Source: Psychrobacillus sp042885655 | GTDB taxonomy: Bacteria; Bacillota; Bacilli; Bacillales_A; Planococcaceae | NCBI RefSeq assembly: GCF_042885655.1 | Contig: NZ_JBHVRO010000001.1 | Coordinates: forward strand, 483,657-547,656 | DNA: 64,000 nucleotides | Direction of reading: 5' to 3' | Shown: positions 34,101 through 42,413 of the stretch, in pieces | How the letters are laid out: the number at the start of each line of letters is the position of its first letter | Numbering within the stretch: position 1 is the stretch's first letter | Position numbers and translations under genes: made by a program | The notes under the pieces: model-generated | Told to the model about the DNA's origin: nothing | Databases searched by the model: none | The model's input: the letters and a program-made list of their open reading frames with translations, nothing else

Positions 34101-36155
34101 ATGGATACAAATCAATATTTAGAAATGTTTATAGAAGAAAGTAAAGAACATTTGCAAGCTTGCAATGAACATTTATTGGAACTAGAGAAAAATCCATCAG
34201 ACATTGCAATTGTAAATGAGGTTTTTCGTTCTGCTCATACATTAAAAGGTATGTCGGCTACTATGGGTTATGAAGATATAGCTAATTTAACACATAAAAT
34301 GGAAAACGTTTTAGACTTAATTCGAAATAATAAATTACATGTGACTGCCGAATTATTAGATGTAGTTTTTATTGCGGTTGATCAATTAGAAGAAATGGTA
34401 TTAGATATAGCGGCAGGTGGAAAAGGAAAGTTAGACGTAACAGATACAGTACAAAAATTACATGTGATTGAAACTGGTGAGGTAGTTCCAGTTGCAGCAA
34501 CTACAGTTGAAACAATAGTAGAAACTGAAGTTACGCAAGAAAACTGGCTTTCATATGATGATTACGACCTTACAGTAATTCAGCAATCATTTGAACAAGA
34601 TTATCAAACATATGAGATATCTGTACAACTTCGAGAAGATTGTCTTTTAAAGGCTGCCCGTGTATACATGGTATTTGAATTACTGGAAAAAATGGGAGAA
34701 GTTATTAAGTCTTCACCTTCTGTTGAAAAGCTTGAGGATGAACAGTTTGATAATACATTCTATATTGCTTTAGTAACATCAGAACCGAAAGATGATGTAC
34801 AAAAGAAACTTCTAAAAGTTTCAGAAGTTACAGAAGTTAAAGTTAATTCTGTGACAATAGATCAGTTGAAAAACCGTCAAAATGATGCTCTAAACAAAGT
34901 TGAATCTCAAGAATTGGCAATACAAAAAGAAGAAACAGATAAAAGTGAAGAATCTAAATCTACACCTGCAGAAAAGTCAGGGTCAACTAAAGCCAATCAA
35001 ACTGCAGGAAACAAGACGATTCGTGTCAATATTGAGCGATTAGATATATTGATGAATTTATTTGAAGAGTTAGTCATAGATCGAGGACGTCTTCAATCTA
35101 TTTCAGAAGAACTTCATAATAGTGAGTTAGATGAGACTGTTGAACGGATGTCAAGAATTACTGGCGACCTTCAGAATATTATATTAAACATGCGAATGGT
35201 ACCTGTCGAAACAGTATTTAATCGTTTTCCACGAATGGTGCGTCAACTAGCTAGAGATTTAAATAAAAAAATTAATCTTGAAGTAATTGGTGCCGATACT
35301 GAACTTGATCGAACAGTAATAGATGAAATAGGGGATCCACTTGTCCACCTAATTCGAAACTCATTAGATCATGGTGTGGAAAGCCCTGAAATTCGAAAAG
35401 CAAACGGTAAACCCGAAGAAGGTACTGTTGTGCTTAGAGCTTACCATAGCGGAAATCATGTCTTTATCGAAATTGAAGACGATGGAGCTGGCGTAAACCG
35501 TCAAAAAGTTCTTAAAAAGGCTATTTCAAAAGGACTTGTTACTGAAGAAGTAGCTTCAACATTGACCGACAAGCAAGTAGCAGAATTTATTTTATCTTCC
35601 GGTTTTTCTACTGCTGATGTAATTTCAGATGTTTCTGGTCGTGGAGTTGGTTTAGATGTTGTGAAAACAACGATTGAATCACTTGGAGGAACAATTGATA
35701 TATCTTCAACAGAAGGAAAAGGTTCGTTGTTTTCAATTCAATTACCTTTAACTTTATCAATTATTTCTGTCATGTTAGTAGAGCTTAGTGAAGAGATCTA
35801 TGCAATTCCGCTATCTTCTATTATTGAGACAGCCATTATTAGATCATCTGATATTTTAAATGCACACAATCAAAAAGTTATAGATTTCCGCGGAAAAGTA
35901 GTTCCATTAGTATTTTTAGAAGATGTATTCGATGTACCAAGAGAAAGTAATGAGGAAGAGTTCCACTCAGTTGTTCTTGTACGTAAAGGTGATAAACTAG
36001 CTGGATTAGTAGTTGACTCGTTTATTGGACAACAAGAAATTGTATTAAAATCACTTGGAGAATACTTATCAAGTGTGTTTGCAATTTCAGGAGCAACTAT
36101 TTTAGGAAATGGTCAAGTAGCTCTAATTGTTGACTGCAATGCATTGATAATATAA
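34101..36155 (+). CDS. cheA: Chemotaxis histidine kinase CheA
   Basis: Receptor-coupled kinase that phosphorylates CheY and CheB. The P1 phosphotransfer domain has His46 in VFRSAHTLKGMSATMGYED (key part SAHTLKG). A variable P2 domain and a Ser/Lys-rich linker lie near residues 270-300. P3 dimerisation follows, then the P4 kinase domain (N box HLIRNSLDHGVE, G1 EIEDDGAGV, G2 VSGRGVGLDVVK) and a P5 CheW-like domain (IISVMLVELSEEIYAIPLSS). The 684 aa length is normal. Confidence 0.98.
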   Translation: MDTNQYLEMFIEESKEHLQACNEHLLELEKNPSDIAIVNEVFRSAHTLKGMSATMGYEDIANLTHKMENVLDLIRNNKLHVTAELLDVVFIAVDQLEEMVLDIAAGGKGKLDVTDTVQKLHVIETGEVVPVAATTVETIVETEVTQENWLSYDDYDLTVIQQSFEQDYQTYEISVQLREDCLLKAARVYMVFELLEKMGEVIKSSPSVEKLEDEQFDNTFYIALVTSEPKDDVQKKLLKVSEVTEVKVNSVTIDQLKNRQNDALNKVESQELAIQKEETDKSEESKSTPAEKSGSTKANQTAGNKTIRVNIERLDILMNLFEELVIDRGRLQSISEELHNSELDETVERMSRITGDLQNIILNMRMVPVETVFNRFPRMVRQLARDLNKKINLEVIGADTELDRTVIDEIGDPLVHLIRNSLDHGVESPEIRKANGKPEEGTVVLRAYHSGNHVFIEIEDDGAGVNRQKVLKKAISKGLVTEEVASTLTDKQVAEFILSSGFSTADVISDVSGRGVGLDVVKTTIESLGGTIDISSTEGKGSLFSIQLPLTLSIISVMLVELSEEIYAIPLSSIIETAIIRSSDILNAHNQKVIDFRGKVVPLVFLEDVFDVPRESNEEEFHSVVLVRKGDKLAGLVVDSFIGQQEIVLKSLGEYLSSVFAISGATILGNGQVALIVDCNALII

Positions 36156-36187
36156 GGGAAATACTCTTGGAAGGATGCGTAAACTAT

Positions 36188-36643
36188 ATGACAGAAGCCG
36201 TAGAACTTAAAAGTGTAAAAGTAGTAGTTTTTCAATTAGCAGAGAAAGAATATGTAATTCCTGTGAGTCAAGTGCAGGGTATAGAAAAATTAATTCATAT
36301 TACACGTGTTCCAAAAACACCCTCTTATGTTAAAGGAGTGATTAACTTAAGAGGTGTAGTAACACCTATTATAGATTTAAAAAATCGTTTTGGGCTTGGT
36401 GAAAGTGAATTAAATGAGTCTTCGCGAATTATTATTATCACGTTAGAAAATATGAATGTTGGAGTTATTGTTGATTCTGCTAACGATGTATTAGATATTC
36501 CAACGGATGCTATTGAACCACAACCAGAAGTAGTTGGAGGATTAGAACAAGACTTTATCGCCGGTGTAGCAAAATTAGATCGTCGTTTGTTAATACTCCT
36601 TCATTTAAATCTAGTGTTAAATCCCGTAAAATCTGGTGTATAA
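36188..36643 (+). CDS. cheW: Chemotaxis coupling protein CheW
   Basis: Links methyl-accepting receptors to CheA. This single CheW domain of 151 aa has KVVVFQLAEKEYVIPVSQVQ, then ITRVPKTPSYVKGVINLRGV and ITLENMNVGVIVDSANDVL. ATG 36188 lies 12 bases after GGAAGGA. The TTG at 36167 upstream is on the ribosome site. It sits 32 bases after cheA. Confidence 0.96.
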   Translation: MTEAVELKSVKVVVFQLAEKEYVIPVSQVQGIEKLIHITRVPKTPSYVKGVINLRGVVTPIIDLKNRFGLGESELNESSRIIIITLENMNVGVIVDSANDVLDIPTDAIEPQPEVVGGLEQDFIAGVAKLDRRLLILLHLNLVLNPVKSGV

Positions 36644-36646
36644 GTT

Positions 36647-37276
36647 ATGTATGAAAAAAGTATCACCTCGATGCATTTAGATGTTTTAAAAGAGATAGGG
36701 AACATTGGTGCTGCTCATGCTGCTACATCACTTTCTACTTTACTAAATAAAAAAATAGACATGAAAGTCCCTAAAGTAGAAATGGTTTCTTTTGATGAAA
36801 TGATGGACCTAGCAGGAGGTCCTGATAGTGTTGTTGCAGGAATATACCTTCGCATTGAAGGAGATGTAACGGGAAGTATGTTTTTTGTTTTGCCTGTAGA
36901 ACAAGCTAATCGTTTTATAAGAAGATTGGTTCAAGACGATCATTTTGATTTTCAAACGGGAGTCGTTTCTGAGATTGGTGTATCGGCTATGCAAGAACTA
37001 GGAAATATTCTTTCCGGTTCTTACTTATCCGCTCTTTCAGATTTCACTCAACTTAATATTTATCCTACCGTACCTGCACTAAGTGTAGATATGGTAGGAG
37101 CGATTATCAGTTTTGGATTAGTGGAGGTTTCTCACATAAGCGATTATGTTATTGTAATCGATACAGCTATAAACGAAGAAGATGTACCGAATGAAGAAAG
37201 CGTAAGAGGACACTTTTTCTTATTACCAGATCCTGAATCATTCGAAGCTATTTTTAATGCATTAGGAGTAAACTAA
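36647..37276 (+). CDS. cheC: CheY-P phosphatase CheC
   Basis: Adaptation protein that dephosphorylates CheY-P and is stimulated by CheD. Both phosphatase motifs are present: LDVLKEIGNIGAAHAATSLS and VSEIGVSAMQELGNILSGSY, each with the E-x2-N pair. The 209 aa length matches B. subtilis CheC. It lies immediately before cheD, its regulator. Confidence 0.97.
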   Translation: MYEKSITSMHLDVLKEIGNIGAAHAATSLSTLLNKKIDMKVPKVEMVSFDEMMDLAGGPDSVVAGIYLRIEGDVTGSMFFVLPVEQANRFIRRLVQDDHFDFQTGVVSEIGVSAMQELGNILSGSYLSALSDFTQLNIYPTVPALSVDMVGAIISFGLVEVSHISDYVIVIDTAINEEDVPNEESVRGHFFLLPDPESFEAIFNALGVN

Positions 37277-37277
37277 T

Positions 37278-37775
37278 ATGATTGCACAAGGACAAGTAGT
37301 TAAAGTGGGTATTGCGGATATGAATGTTGCAAGACCTCCCGATACAATTCGCACGTCGGGTCTAGGTTCATGTGTTGGTGTTGTACTTTATGATGAAAGA
37401 TTAAAAATAGCTGGATTAATCCATGTAATGTTACCTGATTCTAGTTTAGGAAGATTAGAGAATATAAATATAGCTAAGTTTGCAGATACAGGAATTCCAG
37501 CAATGATTGAACAACTCAAATTAGAAGGTGCGCAGCCGTTTAAGTTACGAGCAAAAATAGCTGGAGGGGCACAAATGTTTCAATTTTCATCAAGCAGGGA
37601 TACAATGCGAATTGGCCCAAGAAATGTAGAAGCAGTCAAAGAGCAATTAAAAAAATATACAATCCCGATTGTTTCCGAAGATACGGGTGGGAATAGTGGC
37701 AGAACAATTGAATTTGATCCGACCACTAGCATGCTACATATACGAACAGTGAACCAAGGAGTGAGAGAAATATAA
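37278..37775 (+). CDS. cheD: Chemoreceptor glutamine deamidase CheD
   Basis: Deamidates receptor glutamines and activates CheC. The catalytic Cys is in TSGLGSCVGVVLYD and the His in AGLIHVMLPDS. AKIAGGAQMFQF and GGNSGRTIEFDPTTS are family motifs. It is 165 aa and starts one base after cheC. Its stop shares a base with the next ATG. Confidence 0.97.
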   Translation: MIAQGQVVKVGIADMNVARPPDTIRTSGLGSCVGVVLYDERLKIAGLIHVMLPDSSLGRLENINIAKFADTGIPAMIEQLKLEGAQPFKLRAKIAGGAQMFQFSSSRDTMRIGPRNVEAVKEQLKKYTIPIVSEDTGGNSGRTIEFDPTTSMLHIRTVNQGVREI

Positions 37776-38071
37776 TGGCTGGAACGATTCTTTCAAACTT
37801 TTGGGCGGCTCTTTTAGCTTTTAGTATTTATTTTTTTTCAACTTATCCATTTCTTGATGCAAAAAATATATTATTTAATGCAAGTGTAATTGCAATTTTA
37901 ATATTTTTGATTACATTCATAGCACGAGCTATTATATCCTTTGTAATGGAAAATCATTATGAGACAGAGGATCTTGCATTCATATTAAAGGATGAGGAAG
38001 AATCTGAAACAAATCTTTCTTCTGAAGAATATGCAAAAATTGTGAAATCTATGTTGAATGAAAACGAATGA
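37775..38071 (+). CDS. Small two-helix membrane protein between cheD and sigD, unknown function
   Basis: A 98 aa protein I do not recognise. Two hydrophobic helices (about residues 7-25 and 33-57) are followed by a 40-residue acidic cytoplasmic-type tail (DLAFILKDEEESETNLSSEE). The start ATG overlaps the cheD stop (TAATG), so it is translationally coupled to the chemotaxis genes. A terminator begins on the last base of its stop codon. B. subtilis has no gene here. Confidence 0.85.
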   Translation: MAGTILSNFWAALLAFSIYFFSTYPFLDAKNILFNASVIAILIFLITFIARAIISFVMENHYETEDLAFILKDEEESETNLSSEEYAKIVKSMLNENE

Positions 38072-38107
38072 GGAGAGTTCGAATATATTTCGACTCTCCT
38101 TTTGTTT
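38071..38107 (+). terminator. Intrinsic terminator upstream of sigD
   Basis: An 8 bp perfect stem (AGGAGAGT / ACTCTCCT) extended by four more pairs (CGAA / TTCG) past a one-base bulge, with a 5-base loop, is followed by TTTTGTTTG. It separates sigD from the upstream operon. Confidence 0.88.
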
Positions 38108-38108
38108 G

Positions 38109-38143
38109 TTAATTTGATATAATTAGAGTATTAATTTGATATA
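38109..38143. repeat. Two 13 bp direct repeats upstream of sigD
   Basis: TTAATTTGATATA occurs at 38109-38121 and 38131-38143, exactly 22 bp apart (two helical turns). It may be a regulator site or a duplicated promoter. Confidence 0.6.
38115..38123 (+). promoter_or_regulatory. Extended -10 promoter candidate for sigD
   Basis: TGATATAAT is a perfect TGn-TATAAT extended -10. No -35 is visible because the terminator occupies that position. It would start transcription near 38130, leaving about 33 bases before the GTG at 38163 with AGGGGG at 38151-38156. It lies in the first of two 13 bp direct repeats. Confidence 0.5.
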
Positions 38144-38162
38144 TTGGGAAAGGGGGATATTT

Positions 38163-38936
38163 GTGGTAAAACATAATTCGACAGAAGAACAGCTTCTATG
38201 GAAAAACTGGATTGAAAACAAAGATCCTGAGGCAGGAGATTCTTTAATCCGTCAATATACACCTCTCGTTACCTATCATGTACAACGTATTGGTGCAAGC
38301 ATCCCTAAAAATATATCAAGAGATGAGTTAAAGAGTCTTGGAATGATGGGATTATTTGATGCACTCAATAAGTTTGATTATTCAAGAGACTTGAAGTTTG
38401 ATACTTATGCTTCGTTCAGAGTAAGAGGAGCAATTATTGATGGCTTAAGAAAGGAAGACTGGCTTCCTAGATCATCACGAGAGAAAGCAAAAAAACTAGA
38501 ATCAAGAATTGAAGAATTAGAACAAAGATTAATGAGACATGTAACAGCTGACGAAATTGCAGATTATGTAGAAATTCCTGTAGAAGAAGTATATCAAACA
38601 GTTCAGGAACATTTTTTTTCGAATGTATTGTCTATTGATGAACAACTTCAAGATAATGAAGAAATGGAAAACAAATCATTCGTAATCAGAGATGATTCAC
38701 AGAAAACGCCAGAACAAAAAATGGTCAAACAAGAATTACTCCAAGACCTTGTCGAACAAATTAATATGCTCAATGAGAATGAACAACTAGTATTAAGTCT
38801 TTTTTATACCGAAGAGTTAACATTGACGGTGATAGGTGAAATGCTCAACTTATCCACATCGAGGATTTCACAAATACATTCTAAAGCATTATTTAAACTA
38901 CGCAAATTATTAGCAAACGAGATGACGAATGTCTAA
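38163..38936 (+). CDS. sigD: RNA polymerase sigma factor SigD (sigma-28, FliA type)
   Basis: Directs transcription of late flagellar, motility and autolysin genes. The 257 aa protein has region 2 with SLGMMGLFDALNKFDYSRDL and FDTYASFRVRGAIIDGLRKE, region 3, and a region 4 helix-turn-helix (LTVIGEMLNLSTSRISQIHS). GTG 38163 lies 7 bases after AAGGGGGAT. The frame is open further left without support. It matches the B. subtilis SigD position, but a terminator and an extended -10 lie just upstream. Confidence 0.97.
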   Translation: MVKHNSTEEQLLWKNWIENKDPEAGDSLIRQYTPLVTYHVQRIGASIPKNISRDELKSLGMMGLFDALNKFDYSRDLKFDTYASFRVRGAIIDGLRKEDWLPRSSREKAKKLESRIEELEQRLMRHVTADEIADYVEIPVEEVYQTVQEHFFSNVLSIDEQLQDNEEMENKSFVIRDDSQKTPEQKMVKQELLQDLVEQINMLNENEQLVLSLFYTEELTLTVIGEMLNLSTSRISQIHSKALFKLRKLLANEMTNV

Positions 38937-38953
38937 AGGGGAGAACAAATTAT

Positions 38954-39250
38954 ATGAGTTTAAAAGGTGTTGAACTCCAAATTGCAATTCCAAAAACATT
39001 CGATGCTGGTAAAGTTGCAGAACAACTTCATCAACAAAGTTCAGTAAATCAATCAAATGCTCAAGCTGCTTCGGATAGACAATTAGAAAAAAATAGAGAA
39101 ACAGTAACTAAATCAAATAATGCGACAAGCTTAGACGATCATGAACACGAAAATGCAGAACATGATCGTAAAAAACGAGAGAAAAAAGAACAGGAAATGA
39201 AAGAAACAAAGCATCCTTTTAAAGGAAATTTTGTGGATTTTAGTGGGTAG
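38954..39250 (+). CDS. Small charged protein between sigD and swrB, unknown function
   Basis: A 98 aa protein without transmembrane helix or catalytic motif. The N-terminus (KGVELQIAIPKTFDAGKVAE) looks ordered. The rest is Gln/Asn-rich and then highly charged (DHEHENAEHDRKKREKKEQE), probably disordered, with a conserved-looking tail HPFKGNFVDFSG. The ribosome site AAAGGGGAG and tight spacing to sigD (17 bp) and swrB (8 bp) support translation. I cannot assign a function. Confidence 0.85.
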   Translation: MSLKGVELQIAIPKTFDAGKVAEQLHQQSSVNQSNAQAASDRQLEKNRETVTKSNNATSLDDHEHENAEHDRKKREKKEQEMKETKHPFKGNFVDFSG

Positions 39251-39258
39251 GAGCAGTT

Positions 39259-39726
39259 ATGACACCAATTATTTTAGTAATATTATTTTTACTTCAGTTA
39301 GTTAGTTTTTATTTGATTACTTTATTGTATGCCAAATTGAATAAATATAAAGATATGGAAAAAAAACAAGAACTAGTTTTAAAAGAAATAGATGATTCGT
39401 TCGGAGCTTATATTGCAGAAATGAAAGATGAAAATAATAGACTTATACAAGAGTTGAATAAATCGGAGAAAACATTTATAGCTTCTACACAAGAAGAGAT
39501 AAAAGAAGAAACTCGTTCTTTTGAAATTCCAAAATCATTTGTATCTAAACAACTTGCAGCAAGTAGTTACTTAAAGACAGTAGCAACAACGGAGAAAAAG
39601 ATACCTGTAACAATAAAAGAAAAGGTTCTTTTTTATAGTGAAGAAGGAAAAGATATAGATGAAATAGCAAAACTTTTGCAAATTGGAAAAACAGAAGTAG
39701 AGCTTTTCTTAAAATTTAAGGATTAA
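39259..39726 (+). CDS. swrB: SwrB-like swarming motility protein (YlxL)
   Basis: In B. subtilis SwrB promotes assembly or activation of the flagellar export apparatus. The 155 aa protein has an N-terminal transmembrane helix (ILVILFLLQLVSFYLITLLY), a coiled coil (about 28-75) and a C-terminal helix-turn-helix-like end (SEEGKDIDEIAKLLQIGKTE). Overall sequence is poorly conserved in this family, so the call rests on architecture and its position at the end of the fla/che operon. Confidence 0.75.
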   Translation: MTPIILVILFLLQLVSFYLITLLYAKLNKYKDMEKKQELVLKEIDDSFGAYIAEMKDENNRLIQELNKSEKTFIASTQEEIKEETRSFEIPKSFVSKQLAASSYLKTVATTEKKIPVTIKEKVLFYSEEGKDIDEIAKLLQIGKTEVELFLKFKD

Positions 39727-39731
39727 AATAG

Positions 39732-39760
39732 TTGAAAGATATAAATATGTATGGTATATT
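39732..39760 (+). promoter_or_regulatory. Sigma-A promoter of rpsB
   Basis: TTGAAA and TATATT with a 17 bp spacer, plus TGG directly before the -10 (extended). It gives a leader of about 110 bases before rpsB. The leader (39768-39878) may hold an S2 autoregulatory structure, but I recognise no defined motif. Confidence 0.7.
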
Positions 39761-39878
39761 ACAATACGGTATGAATACACACGCAGTTCGGATGGATTTA
39801 GCGGGTGCTCTAGATAATAGAGTAGCTAATGAAAAATGATGAATGCGGAAGACTAAACCAAATCAGGAGGAAATAATC

Positions 39879-40601
39879 ATGTCAGTAATCTCTATGAAAC
39901 AATTACTTGAGGCTGGTGTACACTTCGGTCACCAAACTCGCCGTTGGAATCCAAAAATGAAAAAATTCATTTTTGTTGAACGTAACGGAATCTACATCAT
40001 CGATCTTCAAAAAACGGTTAAAAAATTAGAAGAAGCTTATGACTTCATGCGTCAAGTTGGTCAAGACGGTGGGAAAGTTCTATTCGTTGGAACTAAAAAA
40101 CAAGCTCAAGAAGCTATTAAAGAAGAAGCTGAACGTTCTGGTAACTACTACATCAACCAACGTTGGTTAGGTGGTACTTTAACAAACTTTGGTACTATTC
40201 AAAAACGTGTAGCACGTCTAAAAGCTATTGAAAAAATGGAAGAAGACGGTACGTTTGATGTACTTCCTAAAAAAGAAGTTGTTCAACTTAAAAAACAACA
40301 TGAACGTCTTGTAAAATTCTTAGGCGGTATTCGTGATATGAAAGCTATTCCGGACGTAATGTTTGTAGTTGACCCTCGCAAAGAGCGTATTGCTGTAGCA
40401 GAAGCTCGCAAACTAAACATTCCATTAGTAGGAATTGTTGATACAAACTGTGATCCAGATGAAATCGACTATGTAATTCCTGCAAATGATGATGCAATTC
40501 GCGCAGTAAAATTATTAACTGCTAAAATGGCGGATGCATTACTTGAAGCAAGACAAGGTGAAGACGAAGAAGTAACTCCAGCTGAAGTTGCTGCTGAGTA
40601 A
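39879..40601 (+). CDS. rpsB: 30S ribosomal protein S2
   Basis: Ribosomal protein of the small subunit, 240 aa. Signatures are MKQLLEAGVHFGHQTRRWNP, FVGTKKQAQEAI, NQRWLGGTLTNF and PDVMFVVDPRKERIAVAEAR. ATG 39879 follows CAGGAGGAAATAATC. The in-frame ATG 36 bases earlier has no ribosome site. A terminator separates it from tsf. Confidence 0.98.
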   Translation: MSVISMKQLLEAGVHFGHQTRRWNPKMKKFIFVERNGIYIIDLQKTVKKLEEAYDFMRQVGQDGGKVLFVGTKKQAQEAIKEEAERSGNYYINQRWLGGTLTNFGTIQKRVARLKAIEKMEEDGTFDVLPKKEVVQLKKQHERLVKFLGGIRDMKAIPDVMFVVDPRKERIAVAEARKLNIPLVGIVDTNCDPDEIDYVIPANDDAIRAVKLLTAKMADALLEARQGEDEEVTPAEVAAE

Positions 40602-40617
40602 GACACATGTAAGTAAC

Positions 40618-40654
40618 AGGTGATAAGCGGCCAAACCACTTATCACCTTTTTTT
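40618..40654 (+). terminator. Intrinsic terminator between rpsB and tsf
   Basis: A perfect 10 bp stem (AGGTGATAAG / CTTATCACCT) with an 11-base loop and seven Ts. It probably attenuates rather than fully stops transcription, since tsf lacks a clear promoter of its own. Confidence 0.92.
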
Positions 40655-40691
40655 GAGAAAATGATTTTATATGTACTAGGAGGAATTTAAA

Positions 40692-41576
40692 ATGGCAGTT
40701 ACAGCACAAATGGTAAAAGAATTGCGTGAAAAAACTGGCGCAGGTATGATGGATTGTAAAAAAGCTTTAGTAGAAACTGACGGTAATTTAGAAGCAGCAA
40801 TCGACTTTTTACGTGAAAAAGGTCTTTCTTCTGCAGCTAAAAAAGCAGATCGTATTGCTGCTGAAGGTACTACTTATATCCAAGTTGAAGGAAACAAAGC
40901 TATCTTATTAGAAATGAATGCTGAAACAGATTTCGTATCAAAAAACGAAGAGTTCCAACAATTAGTAAAAAAAGTTGCTTCTCATTTATTAGCAACTGAA
41001 CCAACTTCAGTAGAAGAAGCTCTAGCTTCTACAATCGAAGAAGGAATTACAGTTGAAAACTTAATTTCTAATGCAATTGCTAAAATTGGAGAAAAAATTA
41101 CACTTCGCCGTTTTGTTGTTGAAACAAAAACAGATGCTGATGCATTTGGTCCATACTTACACATGGGTGGACGTATTGGTGTTCTTACAGTTCTTGAAGG
41201 ATCAACTGATTCAAACGCAGCGAAAGATGTTGCAATGCATATTGCTGCTTTAAATCCTGCTTTTATTTCACGTGACGAAGTATCTGCTGAACAAGTGGAA
41301 CATGAGCGTAAAATATTAACAGAACAAGCTTTAAATGAAGGCAAACCAGAAAATATTGTTGCAAAAATGGTAGAAGGCCGTCTTGGTAAATATTTTGAAG
41401 ATGTTTGTCTACTTGACCAATCTTTCGTTAAAAACCCAGATCAAAAAGTACGCGTTTTTGTTGAATCAACTGGCGGTAACTTAAAATCATTTACTCGTTA
41501 TGCGGTTGGTGAAGGAATTGAAAAACGTGAAGACAACTTTGCGGAAGAAGTAATGAGCCAAGTTAAAGGTAACTAA
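40692..41576 (+). CDS. tsf: Elongation factor Ts
   Basis: Guanine nucleotide exchange factor for EF-Tu. The 294 aa protein begins with the UBA-like domain (VKELREKTGAGMMDCKKALV) and the core motif MNAETDFVSKNEEF. The ribosome site is TAGGAGGAATTTAA. It is flanked on both sides by intrinsic terminators. Confidence 0.98.
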   Translation: MAVTAQMVKELREKTGAGMMDCKKALVETDGNLEAAIDFLREKGLSSAAKKADRIAAEGTTYIQVEGNKAILLEMNAETDFVSKNEEFQQLVKKVASHLLATEPTSVEEALASTIEEGITVENLISNAIAKIGEKITLRRFVVETKTDADAFGPYLHMGGRIGVLTVLEGSTDSNAAKDVAMHIAALNPAFISRDEVSAEQVEHERKILTEQALNEGKPENIVAKMVEGRLGKYFEDVCLLDQSFVKNPDQKVRVFVESTGGNLKSFTRYAVGEGIEKREDNFAEEVMSQVKGN

Positions 41577-41631
41577 TAAAAAAGAATGAAAATTTGTCCT
41601 ATCAAATTTTCGCTAAATAAACAAGAACAAC

Positions 41632-41664
41632 TAGGGAACACGAAATTTGTGTTCCCTATTTTTC
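41632..41664 (+). terminator. Intrinsic terminator after tsf
   Basis: A perfect 10 bp stem (TAGGGAACAC / GTGTTCCCTA) with a 7-base loop and a T-run, 55 bases after tsf and just before pyrH. Confidence 0.93.
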
Positions 41665-41687
41665 AAGAAAAGAGACGGAGGATACCT

Positions 41688-42413
41688 ATGAGTACACCAC
41701 AATACAAAAGAATCGTTTTAAAACTAAGTGGCGAAGCGTTAGCTGGAGAACAAGGTTTTGGGCTATCACCGGAAATTATTAAATCTGTGGCGGAACAAGT
41801 GAAAGAAGTAGTAGAACTTGGAGTTGAAGTTGCAGTAGTAGTAGGTGGAGGCAATATTTGGCGAGGTAAAGTCGGTAGTGAAATGGGAATGGACCGAGCT
41901 ACAGCTGATTATATGGGAATGCTTGCTACAGTTATGAATTCCCTTGCTTTGCAGGATTCATTGGAAAAAGCAGGCATCGAAACTCGTGTGCAAACTTCCA
42001 TTGAAATGCGACAAGTTGCAGAACCATACATACGTAGAAAAGCAATTCGTCATTTAGAAAAGAAACGAGTAGTGATTTTTGCAGCTGGTACAGGAAATCC
42101 ATACTTCTCAACAGATACAACGGCAGCACTTAGAGCTGCTGAAATAGAAGCAGACGTAATTCTGATGGCTAAAAATAATGTAGATGGGGTTTATTCTGCA
42201 GATCCTAAAATTGATAATACAGCAGTAAAATATGATGAACTTTCGTTTATTGAAGTGATTCAACAAGGGTTACAGGTGATGGATTCTACTGCGTCTACTT
42301 TATGTATGGACAATGATATCGCACTTATTGTATTCTCAATTATGGAAAAAGGAAATATTAAAAAGGCTGTTCTAGGTGAAACTATTGGTACAGTCGTTAG
42401 GAGGAATTCATAA
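41688..42413 (+). CDS. pyrH: UMP kinase
   Basis: Phosphorylates UMP to UDP with ATP. It is a hexameric amino-acid-kinase-fold enzyme. Signatures are RIVLKLSGEALAGEQGFG, VAVVVGGGNIWRG, FAAGTGNPYFSTDTTAALRA (key part GTGNPYFSTD) and AKNNVDGVYSADP. ATG 41688 (241 aa) follows GACGGAGGATACCT. The open frame extends 34 codons left through the tsf terminator and is not used. The stop overlaps the frr start by one base. Confidence 0.98.
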   Translation: MSTPQYKRIVLKLSGEALAGEQGFGLSPEIIKSVAEQVKEVVELGVEVAVVVGGGNIWRGKVGSEMGMDRATADYMGMLATVMNSLALQDSLEKAGIETRVQTSIEMRQVAEPYIRRKAIRHLEKKRVVIFAAGTGNPYFSTDTTAALRAAEIEADVILMAKNNVDGVYSADPKIDNTAVKYDELSFIEVIQQGLQVMDSTASTLCMDNDIALIVFSIMEKGNIKKAVLGETIGTVVRRNS

